Part shown: piece after piece, positions 9,040-17,102 of the stretch
How the letters are laid out: each line of letters opens with the position of its first letter
Numbering within the stretch: the first letter of the stretch is position 1
Origin: Candidatus Defluviibacterium haderslevense
Lineage (GTDB): Bacteria; Bacteroidota; Bacteroidia; Chitinophagales; Saprospiraceae
Assembly (NCBI GenBank): GCA_016712225.1
Contig: JADJRL010000003.1
Span: 2,307,501-2,371,500 of the forward strand
Length of the DNA: 64,000 nucleotides
Reading direction: 5' to 3'
Notes under the pieces: generated by a model
Seen by the model: the letters and a program-made list of their open reading frames with translations, nothing else
What the model was told of the DNA's origin: nothing
Databases searched by the model: none
Program-made: the position numbers and the translations under genes

Positions 9040-11214
9040 TTAATTTTGATTATAATATTTAATGATTGAAATCAAATCAGGATATGAAATCACATAATCA
9101 ATGATATTTTTTCTATCGATTTTTTTACCATTAATAAATGGGACTATGGTCAGAGATTTATTAGATGATAAATCATCAAATTGTTTTTTTGCAGATTTGA
9201 AATCGTTGAAATTACCTATATAATAATTGAATTTATTATTTACAGGATTTTTTTCTACCCAAAATTTTATATTTTTTTGTAGAAATAATGGATGATTCAA
9301 TACTTGTTCTGCGTCTCCTAGAAATATGGAATAACTTAAATGCTCTCGTAAGGTTCCGAACAAATTGGGTTTAGTATAAATAAGTGATGCATTTATTTTG
9401 GGTTGTAGATAATTTATATTAACTTCAGTAGTATCGCTTAACCATACCTTAAATTCAATTCTTTTATTATATTTATTTGCTAATCCATTGTTTAATCCAT
9501 TGGGATCTATTTTAGATATTGGATAATCATTTCCTACACCTATCATTTTCAACCTTCCCAGAGATATGTTTTTTGAAACAAGGTAATCAGCTACCTGGAT
9601 TGATTTTTTAACAGAAAAATACAAATTAATAGCGGTTGGACTTTCTTCATAAGAATGCCCTATAATTTCAAGATTGGTTTCAGGATAGATTTGCATCATA
9701 GAAACCAATTGATTTAAAATTTTTATATTTTTTTGATCATTAATAAAATTGTCGTCATTATAATTGATGGATTCTATAACGTATTCGCGAAGGCTTGGAT
9801 TGGTATTGATTGGTGATTTGGAACTCAATACATCTGTTGTTGGATTAAAGGCTTTCATTGGAAGCAAAATATTGGAAAGTACAGATCCGTATGAAGGATA
9901 GATTTGTTCTTCTAACTCTTCTTTAAAATAGGCTATAAAAATATCTCTTTTTCCTTTGCTCCCATCTTTGCGGTCTGATGTGAAAATACCATTAAGGCCA
10001 TCGCTATTCAATTTAAAATGTACATCATCACTGCAACTATTAATTGGAATTCCCAAATTTTCTACTTCAAGCCATTTACCCGATTCAGCTTGATATCTGG
10101 TTTTAAATATATCATAGCCACCAATGCTTTTTAAATTGTTCGATGAGAAATATAAGGTATGCCCATCTTTAGCAATGAAAGGTGTTATTTCATTAAAAGG
10201 AGTATTTATACTTGCACCTAGATTTATCGGTTCTATCCACTTATGATTTCTATAAACACTTAGATATAAGTCATATCCTCCAAATCCGCCAATTCTATTG
10301 CTGCTAAAAATCAAAATGGAATCTTGGAATAAACTTAAGCTATGATCTCCAATTTCACCAAAAAGAGGACTTTCAAATGGAATGAACTGGATGCGTTTAT
10401 TTTGATTTGAGAATGTATCGGTGAGTATTTGTCCTTCAGATTCATTCCAACTTTGTAAAAATATAATTACAGAACCATTATTTGCAAAATCAAGCAAAAT
10501 ATCATTTCGGCTACTATTTAATAATGTGCTCATTTCACTTTTGGTAGACCATATTCCTTGATTTTCTTCAATTTTAAAAAGGTCCGATCTGATAATTCCT
10601 TCCTGTTTGTCAATTTCACCAATGTGATTTCTTTTTCCACCTTCATTGTCTTTAGTTACTGCACTGTAATAGTATCTACCCGGATGATGAATACTAGGAA
10701 AAGCAGCATACTCATCTTCAAGAGTATTAATATTACCTCCAATGGGTTCGACTAAAGCAATGGGATCCTTTTTATTCCATTGAATTCCATTGATACATCT
10801 GGTAATTTCATTTTTTATGTTTTGACATTCCAGATCATCTTTGTCAAGCGTTTTATAATATTTTTTGTATTGAGCAATTGCAGATCTAAAATTTCGTTTT
10901 TGTTGATAACATTTTGCTAAATACCAGCTACTTTGTTTTCGATATTTCTTTGAATCAGAAAGCAATTCAAAAGCTTTTATGCATTTATCTAAATCATTGA
11001 CTTCAAAGAAACAAATGCCTGATTTATATATGGACTTATTACTTTTAATTAATTTGTCCCAGGATCTATCATAATAGATTGCGGCATTTCGATATTCTTT
11101 TTTATCAAAAAAATCATTGGCCGTTTTGAGTATACTAGAAGGGGATTGTGAATTTCCGATTCGTAAAAACGCTACAAAACATAAAATAAATAACATGTAG
11201 CCTGAAAAATTCAT
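9040..11214 (-). CDS. OmpA-family outer-membrane protein with TPR and PD40 repeats
   Basis: 724-residue exported protein. A signal peptide (1-22) is followed by TPR-like helices (about 25-135), then WD40-like PD40 strands (FSSNRIGGFGGYDLY near 300 and YFSSNNLKSIGGYDIF near 350), and an OmpA peptidoglycan-binding domain (about 480-600, with NKRIEFKVW at its end). A C-terminal tail (about 620-700) looks like a SPOR-type fold (YIGNFNDFKSAKKQFDDL). The architecture resembles PorE-type proteins linked to type IX secretion and gliding, but no other por/gld genes are nearby. The gene is closely spaced to the E2 gene upstream (10 bp). Confidence 0.75.
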   Translation of the reverse strand: MNFSGYMLFILCFVAFLRIGNSQSPSSILKTANDFFDKKEYRNAAIYYDRSWDKLIKSNKSIYKSGICFFEVNDLDKCIKAFELLSDSKKYRKQSSWYLAKCYQQKRNFRSAIAQYKKYYKTLDKDDLECQNIKNEITRCINGIQWNKKDPIALVEPIGGNINTLEDEYAAFPSIHHPGRYYYSAVTKDNEGGKRNHIGEIDKQEGIIRSDLFKIEENQGIWSTKSEMSTLLNSSRNDILLDFANNGSVIIFLQSWNESEGQILTDTFSNQNKRIQFIPFESPLFGEIGDHSLSLFQDSILIFSSNRIGGFGGYDLYLSVYRNHKWIEPINLGASINTPFNEITPFIAKDGHTLYFSSNNLKSIGGYDIFKTRYQAESGKWLEVENLGIPINSCSDDVHFKLNSDGLNGIFTSDRKDGSKGKRDIFIAYFKEELEEQIYPSYGSVLSNILLPMKAFNPTTDVLSSKSPINTNPSLREYVIESINYNDDNFINDQKNIKILNQLVSMMQIYPETNLEIIGHSYEESPTAINLYFSVKKSIQVADYLVSKNISLGRLKMIGVGNDYPISKIDPNGLNNGLANKYNKRIEFKVWLSDTTEVNINYLQPKINASLIYTKPNLFGTLREHLSYSIFLGDAEQVLNHPLFLQKNIKFWVEKNPVNNKFNYYIGNFNDFKSAKKQFDDLSSNKSLTIVPFINGKKIDRKNIIDYVISYPDLISIIKYYNQN

Positions 11215-11224
11215 AGCTAATCAA

Positions 11225-12532
11225 TTAGATGGTTTGGTTGACATCAAATTGTTCCAAATAATCCCCAACTTTTCTTAAAAATTTTCCACCTAAAGATCCG
11301 TCCACAACTCGGTGATCATAAGACAGAGACAAAAACATCATATGGCGAATTCCTATTAAATCTCCTGTAGGAGTCTCTATTACTGCTGGTTTTTTCTTGA
11401 TGATTCCAGTGGCAAGTATTGCAACTTGAGGTTGATTAATTATCGGGGTCCCCATGACATTACCAAAACCACCAACATTGGTTATAGTAAAAGTACCATC
11501 TTGAATTTCTTCCGGTTTTAGTTTATTCGCTCTTGCACGATCAGCAAGATCATTCACCTGATATGTTAAACCGACTAAATTTAAACGATCCGCATTTTTG
11601 ATCACTGGTACAATTAAATTACCTGTAGGTAAAGCAGCAGCCATTCCAATATTTATGTTCAGTTTCTTAATGATTCTCTGACCATCTACAGATATATTTA
11701 TCATTGGAAAATCCTGAATGGCTTTAGCAACAGCCTGAATAAATAGGGGGGTAAAGGTTATTTTTTGATTGTATTTTTTTAAAAACTGGTCCTTTACTTT
11801 GTCCCTCCACAACACTGCAGAGGTCATATCTACTTCAACAAATGAGGTAACATGAGGTGATACATGCTTGCTCATAACCATATGATCGGCTATTAATTTA
11901 CGCATGCGATCCATTTCAATGATTTCAACATTTCCACCTTCAATCTTAACAGATTCAGTAGCTTGTGGAATGATGGTCTCTTTTTTAGAAACTTCGGGAG
12001 TACTGATTGTTGTGTTCGTATTATTTTGTTGAAGAAAATTCAAAACATCGCGTTTGGTGACACGACCGCCATGTCCTGATCCATCGAGTTGGTCAAGTTG
12101 TGCCTGAGATATTCGCTCTTCCCTTGCAATGTTTTTGACAAGCGGAGAATAGAAACGCTGTTGACTGGATTTAATTGGATTTAATTCAGTTGAAGGAACA
12201 TTTTGGACTTGTATTGGCTGAGCAGGTGAACTGGTAATGGATTCAGAACTTGCTTTAATTTCGGGTGCTTTGGATTGGACATCGGCTGCAGATGATGTTT
12301 CAATATAGGCTATGACTTTACCAATTGGGACTACGTCATTTTCTTTAAATAGTATTTTAGCCAAGGTGCCTTTGGAGGGTGAAGGAATTTCACTATCTAC
12401 TTTGTCGGTTGCTATTTCTAATATAGTTTCATCAAGTTCAATGGTATCACCTTCTTTTTTTAACCATTTTAAAATAGTTGCTTCCATGATGCTTTCTCCC
12501 ATTTTGGGCATGATCAATTCTACCTGAGCCAT
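11225..12532 (-). CDS. 2-oxoacid dehydrogenase E2 with complete domain set
   Basis: 435-residue dihydrolipoamide acyltransferase. Lipoyl domain (1-77) has EIATDKVDSEIPSP with the modified lysine; an E3-binding domain (about 135-170) shows SPLVKNIAREE and GHGGRVTKRDV; the catalytic domain (about 200-435) ends with YDHRVVDGSLGG. The lipoyl motif DKVDSEI is common in branched-chain or pyruvate-type E2 of Bacteroidota; substrate cannot be fixed from sequence alone. It contrasts with the E2 at 16-1140, which lacks the E3-binding domain. No E1 or E3 gene is adjacent. Confidence 0.88.
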   Translation of the reverse strand: MAQVELIMPKMGESIMEATILKWLKKEGDTIELDETILEIATDKVDSEIPSPSKGTLAKILFKENDVVPIGKVIAYIETSSAADVQSKAPEIKASSESITSSPAQPIQVQNVPSTELNPIKSSQQRFYSPLVKNIAREERISQAQLDQLDGSGHGGRVTKRDVLNFLQQNNTNTTISTPEVSKKETIIPQATESVKIEGGNVEIIEMDRMRKLIADHMVMSKHVSPHVTSFVEVDMTSAVLWRDKVKDQFLKKYNQKITFTPLFIQAVAKAIQDFPMINISVDGQRIIKKLNINIGMAAALPTGNLIVPVIKNADRLNLVGLTYQVNDLADRARANKLKPEEIQDGTFTITNVGGFGNVMGTPIINQPQVAILATGIIKKKPAVIETPTGDLIGIRHMMFLSLSYDHRVVDGSLGGKFLRKVGDYLEQFDVNQTI

Positions 12533-12600
12533 AAATTGATATTTTATTGATATTTATCAGTTAAATGCTGAATAATTCCCCTAGGGGTTTATTTGTTGGG

Positions 12601-12608
12601 CAAAGATA
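12601..12608 (-). promoter_or_regulatory. Bacteroidota -7 element upstream of the second E2 gene
   Basis: Reads TATCTTTG on the minus strand, a TAnnTTTG match, about 70 bp upstream of the E2 start at 12532. Confidence 0.4.
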
Positions 12609-12631
12609 ATTAAAAGTAAAGTATAAGTACC

Positions 12632-13870
12632 TCAATCTAACAACCATTCACGAGCTAAAATTAAGGCTAGAATACTGGCAGCTTCAATATTTCGATGCCG
12701 GTCTCTGCTTAATTTTAATTTTTTGGTCTTGTATCGCAACGCATTTCCAACTGCAATCCAAACGGTTCCAACGGGTTTTTCAGGGGTTCCACCATCTGGT
12801 CCTGCAATACCGGAAACGGCTATAGTGAAATCTGCATGTAGACTTTCACAAGCTCCAACCATCATAGATATTACCGTTTCTTCACTTACAGCGCCAAATT
12901 CTACCAATCGCTCCTTCGAAACATTTAGTAAATGGGTTTTGACTTCATAAGAATAGGCAACTATACTTCCGATGAAATATTTAGAACTTCCGGGTATACT
13001 GGTTATTTTAGAGGCAATATTCCCTCCTGTACAGCTTTCAGCAGTGCCAATGGTTTTATTTTGTTTTAATAATAAATGGGCAATTTCCGCCTCAATAGTG
13101 CTATTGTTTCTGTTTAGAACTTTTGAGCCCAATGAATCTTCAGCGATCTTGGCATAAGCATCTACCTGGCTTTTTAGGGAAACCGGATCTGAATGATTCC
13201 CAGTTAATCTGACTCTAACCATCGAAATGGAAGGCAGATAAGCTATCGAAATATAAGATGGCATGTCTTCGAGAAGGGGTTCAATAATAGAAGCAATCTC
13301 AGTTTCGCCCATTCCAATGGAATTTATGGTATAGGCATACCAATGTTTATCTTGGTTTATGGTCATTAAATACGGTAACACAGAGTGTTCCATGATGTAT
13401 TCCATCTCATACGGCACACCAGGCATGCTTATCCATGTTTTTCCTTTGGCTTCCATTTTTAAACCTAATGCTGTCCCTAATTGGTTATCTAATAATTCAG
13501 CATGGGCTGGAACATAACACTGGGTTTTGTGTGCGTCTGTTATCTCAATACCTCGAGGTTTTAACATTTTTTCTAAATGTAAAAGATGCTGATCACTAAA
13601 TACCAAATCATTGTTAAAGTATTCAGCCATAATTTTTTTAGTAATGTCATCTTTTGTAGGACCCAGCCCGCCGGTTATAAGTATAAGGTCAGCTGATTCT
13701 TCAGCCTGGGCTAGTGCGTATTCGATTTCTTCTCTTGAATCCCCAACACACCATTTTCTATGAACACTAAGACCTAGGTTGCCTAACATGGTGGCTATTT
13801 TAGCAGAATTGCTATCAACAACTTGTCCAATTAATAATTCATCTCCTATGGTTATTATACTGATTTTCAT
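12632..13870 (-). CDS. cinA: CinA family protein (competence/damage-inducible, NMN amidohydrolase)
   Basis: 412-residue two-domain CinA. The N-terminal molybdopterin-binding-like domain (about 1-170) begins ISIITIGDELLIGQVVDSN and has the GGLGPTKDD motif. The C-terminal PncC-type domain (about 255-410) has TAESCTGGNIASKI and GIAGPDGGTPEKPVGTV, the signature of nicotinamide mononucleotide deamidase, which recycles NMN into NAD synthesis. Full-length for the family. Divergent from the DUF4956 operon on the right. Confidence 0.93.
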   Translation of the reverse strand: MKISIITIGDELLIGQVVDSNSAKIATMLGNLGLSVHRKWCVGDSREEIEYALAQAEESADLILITGGLGPTKDDITKKIMAEYFNNDLVFSDQHLLHLEKMLKPRGIEITDAHKTQCYVPAHAELLDNQLGTALGLKMEAKGKTWISMPGVPYEMEYIMEHSVLPYLMTINQDKHWYAYTINSIGMGETEIASIIEPLLEDMPSYISIAYLPSISMVRVRLTGNHSDPVSLKSQVDAYAKIAEDSLGSKVLNRNNSTIEAEIAHLLLKQNKTIGTAESCTGGNIASKITSIPGSSKYFIGSIVAYSYEVKTHLLNVSKERLVEFGAVSEETVISMMVGACESLHADFTIAVSGIAGPDGGTPEKPVGTVWIAVGNALRYKTKKLKLSRDRHRNIEAASILALILAREWLLD

Positions 13871-13944
13871 AAAATATTAAACTCAACATAGTACAAAATG
13901 GTTGAAAAGCTACTTATCATAACGATAAATTATTGGTAAAAGAC

Positions 13945-13952
13945 TATCTTTG
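13945..13952 (+). promoter_or_regulatory. Bacteroidota -7 element for the DUF4956 operon
   Basis: TATCTTTG, matching TAnnTTTG, 54 bp before the first gene of the operon starting at 14006. A convincing -33 element was not identified. Confidence 0.4.
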
Positions 13953-14005
13953 GTGTCCTTATTCATAATTTTAAGGAGTTTATTTCTCTAGTGTTTTAAT
14001 AGATT

Positions 14006-14695
14006 ATGCAAGAATTTTTAGCCCTTTATAAAAATATAGAAAACCCAACACTAGAGATGGTTTTCTTTACTTTCTTATTAGCTTTTATTTTAAGCAGTAT
14101 TATAGCAATAGTTTATGTAAAAACGACACCTAATTCTATTCGAACTGCAAACTTTGTCCAATCATTAATTTTAGCTTCTATCGGTTCAACCACCGTCATA
14201 CAAGCCATTGGAGATAATGTTGGTGTAGGTCTTGGGATGCTCGGGGCATTGAGTATTATCAATTTTAGAACTTCTTTTAGGGATCCCAGGGATATCATAT
14301 TTATGTTTGCATGTTTGGGAAATGGTATTGCATGTGGTGTATTTGGATTTTATATCGCCATATTTGGTTCTACAATTTTTTGTGTAATTGCTATATTGTT
14401 AAGTATCACGCCATATCATTTAGGGCGACAAACCATTTGGGAAATTCGGTTCAGAGGTCCAAAGCATTTAATGAATTCAGAATTGGATCAAATGATGCGC
14501 GATTATTGTTCCTTGTCACAAATTGATTCTCTCCGAAATGAAATGACAAAGGAGAATTTATTATTTCAAGAAATGGATTATAAAGTTATTTTAAAATCAG
14601 GTGTAAATCATAAAAAATTTATTGATATTTTAGAAGCATACGGTCTTACCGTGAAACGTATCAATAAACAAAATGAAGGTTTTGAAACAGAATAA
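14006..14695 (+). CDS. DUF4956 integral membrane protein
   Basis: 229-residue protein with an N-terminal block of four predicted membrane helices (about 17-38, 48-68, 77-95, 107-135) and a soluble C-terminal domain of about 80 residues. The central segment LGALSIINFRTSFRDPRDI is the hallmark of DUF4956, a family often found with polyphosphate polymerases or CotH-like genes in other bacteria. Here it is the first gene of a four-gene operon with a membrane-fusion-like protein, a TolC-like protein and an outer-membrane barrel. Function unknown; a role in an envelope-spanning export system is suggested only by the neighbours. Confidence 0.8.
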   Translation: MQEFLALYKNIENPTLEMVFFTFLLAFILSSIIAIVYVKTTPNSIRTANFVQSLILASIGSTTVIQAIGDNVGVGLGMLGALSIINFRTSFRDPRDIIFMFACLGNGIACGVFGFYIAIFGSTIFCVIAILLSITPYHLGRQTIWEIRFRGPKHLMNSELDQMMRDYCSLSQIDSLRNEMTKENLLFQEMDYKVILKSGVNHKKFIDILEAYGLTVKRINKQNEGFETE

Positions 14696-14708
14696 TGAAT
14701 AGGACAGA

Positions 14709-15728
14709 ATGAAGATAAACTGGCTTTATATTTGCTTAATTCTCGCGATTGCTACGCTCTATATGATTAAGAATAGAGTTCAAAATCAAAGCCTAAATAA
14801 TTATTTCGGCACCGCAGAAGCAGAAAGTATTATTATTAAATCTGAATTAAGTGGACAATTGGTAGATATAAGACCTAAAGCAGGTCAATTGATTAAAAAA
14901 GGGGATACATTGATCCGATTAATTAAAATAGATTTTGATAAAAAAGCAACGGATCAATCCTTAGATATAAATCAGATAAAAATACAACACGACCTTTTTA
15001 TTCAATCTTCTAAAAATGAAATCAACATCATAAACGCCCAGTATGATTCAAAAATTACAGAGCTGCGCAAGGACTTAGATAACTTAGATGTGAGAAATGG
15101 TGAATTAGATCAAATAAAAAAAGCATTTAATGAATCCTTAAATATCCATAATGAATCACCCAATACTTCTTATCAAACAAACCGAAAAGGAATAATAGAT
15201 CAGATTCAAAAATTAGAAATTGAAAAAAATACAAGGATAGACAAACTCAATGCAGAAATTCGATCCAATCAAAGGTGGAATAGTACAAAATCAGCACTTG
15301 TGCAATCTGATCGAATTTTTCTTGATAATCAGAGAAAGCAACTCACATTATGTTCACCCATCGATGGATTTGTTGAGGATTACCAAATTCATCTTTTAGA
15401 CTATATCAATGCTAACACAGAATTACTTAAAATTACACCCCAGAAACCTAACTATATTCGAGGATTTATTCCAGAGACTGTAGATGCTTCATTTGCATTA
15501 AGTGAAGGTGTCCAATTGAGTTCTGCGACAAGACCTGAAATTAAGACTAATGGTGAAATCATTTATTGCAATCCTAGGATTGTGGAACTCCCAACCAGGC
15601 TACGTAAAAATCCTGAAATCAAAGCTTGGGGAAGGGAAGTATACATCCGTATTTCGGAATCAAATGTTTTTTTTATTGGCGAAAAAATAATTATTACAGT
15701 TCCTGAATTTGTCGCAGTCAATAAATAA
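14709..15728 (+). CDS. HlyD-like membrane-fusion (periplasmic adaptor) protein
   Basis: 339 residues: one N-terminal membrane anchor (about 4-20), then a lipoyl/barrel-sandwich half motif (IIIKSELSGQLVDIRPKAG, about 40-58), a coiled-coil hairpin (about 80-215) and the second half motif (LCSPIDGFVEDYQIHLLDYI, about 219-238), with a beta-barrel C-terminal part. This is the layout of adaptors that bridge an inner-membrane pump and an outer-membrane channel. It begins 13 bp after the DUF4956 gene, so the two are surely co-transcribed. No RND, ABC or MFS pump gene is present in the operon. Confidence 0.78.
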   Translation: MKINWLYICLILAIATLYMIKNRVQNQSLNNYFGTAEAESIIIKSELSGQLVDIRPKAGQLIKKGDTLIRLIKIDFDKKATDQSLDINQIKIQHDLFIQSSKNEINIINAQYDSKITELRKDLDNLDVRNGELDQIKKAFNESLNIHNESPNTSYQTNRKGIIDQIQKLEIEKNTRIDKLNAEIRSNQRWNSTKSALVQSDRIFLDNQRKQLTLCSPIDGFVEDYQIHLLDYINANTELLKITPQKPNYIRGFIPETVDASFALSEGVQLSSATRPEIKTNGEIIYCNPRIVELPTRLRKNPEIKAWGREVYIRISESNVFFIGEKIIITVPEFVAVNK

Positions 15729-15850
15729 AATATCAGATGAAAAAATATTTTTTAACATTTGGAGAATCAGTGATGGTAAATCGTTTTACTGTTTGTTTGT
15801 TGGTTTAATCAATGGTATAATACAATGAATTCTTTAAGTCAATTGTAATC

Positions 15851-17101
15851 ATGTCTAATTATTTAATAATATTATGTCTCTTTTTTAATTCTATATTTGT
15901 AGGAGATCCTGTAGTATTATCCTCCACCCAAATTTTATCAAAAGCTATCCAGGATCCTAAATTAAAGTCAAAACAAGATCTACAGAAATATGCTTTGCAA
16001 CAAAAATATCGATTGCCATTTCTAAGTTCCACAGAATTGCGGGCCGGCACTAAAACTTTAATTTTTGATGAAAGTCGCTACAGTATGCGCTTTGGTTTTA
16101 ATAGTTTTAGGGAGCGACAGGCACTTCGAAAATTTCCGAAATTGCATTCAGACGTGATTCACACCGAATATTTAAATCAGTTGAATAGTAAATTACTGGA
16201 TTACAACAAACTCATTTTAGAATATTTTTCCAAGAATATAGAATTGCAATATAAGGACTCGTTGATCTATTTTTTAAAATTGAAAAATGATTTATATGGT
16301 CGCTATTTAAATCAAAACACCGAGATCAAATTGAAAGACCTTGTCAATAATGTTGAAGATATGGATAAATGGGTTGTAGATCGCAATCAGACCCAATTGT
16401 TGAAATCCAACTTATTGGAAAAGTTTAAAAGTTTAATGAATACAACAGACCCTATCGAAGTTAGTTATGAACAATTGGTAACATTGCAAACGATTGAGAA
16501 ACAAATAAATTTAAATTTAAACATCACATATTCTTCAATTGTTGCCCTACAAAAATCAAGCGAATTAAATTTAACCAAACAAAATATTTTATTAGAGAAA
16601 AGAAAGGAGCGCAATTGGTTAAGTTATTTTCAAATGGAATATACAGACTCCGATAAAGCACTTGGCTTAAATGAGAATTTATCTGCGCGAGTTGGGATAA
16701 AATTACCTTTAGGTGGTTCCTCTAATAAAAAGATTCGGGAATTAGAACTTGATGCCAGATCTCTTGAAGATCAGATTTCAATTTTGGATACGATTCGTGT
16801 GTTTAGCCAAAGAGTTAATTTGAATTTTTTAAAATCAAAAATTGAAGACTATAAAAAAGCAAAAGATCAATTGAATCATTCTATTATAGACAAACTTCTG
16901 TTAAATCCAAGTGTATTGAATCAATTGACTTCGGAAGATCTAATTGATATTAGGATCAACAAATTAAAGCAGAATTATGAATTGACCACATCATATCTTG
17001 AAATAGTTGGTCTTTATATAAATTTTTTATCTATAAATGATCAATTGGTGATGGAACCACTAACTGATTATTTAACAGACCAAATGTTGCCAATCCGTTA
17101 A
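15851..17101 (+). CDS. TolC-like outer-membrane efflux protein (divergent)
   Basis: 416 residues with a signal peptide (about 1-22), followed by long amphipathic helices rich in N, K, L and Q and a strand-like segment LSARVGIKLPLGG near residues 275-290, which resembles the repeated beta-strand entry of TolC-family channels. Similarity is structural rather than by signature, so the call is moderate. It follows the HlyD-like gene after about 120 bp and is immediately followed, 1 bp later, by the outer-membrane barrel gene, placing it in the same operon. Confidence 0.5.
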   Translation: MSNYLIILCLFFNSIFVGDPVVLSSTQILSKAIQDPKLKSKQDLQKYALQQKYRLPFLSSTELRAGTKTLIFDESRYSMRFGFNSFRERQALRKFPKLHSDVIHTEYLNQLNSKLLDYNKLILEYFSKNIELQYKDSLIYFLKLKNDLYGRYLNQNTEIKLKDLVNNVEDMDKWVVDRNQTQLLKSNLLEKFKSLMNTTDPIEVSYEQLVTLQTIEKQINLNLNITYSSIVALQKSSELNLTKQNILLEKRKERNWLSYFQMEYTDSDKALGLNENLSARVGIKLPLGGSSNKKIRELELDARSLEDQISILDTIRVFSQRVNLNFLKSKIEDYKKAKDQLNHSIIDKLLLNPSVLNQLTSEDLIDIRINKLKQNYELTTSYLEIVGLYINFLSINDQLVMEPLTDYLTDQMLPIR

Positions 17102-17102
17102 T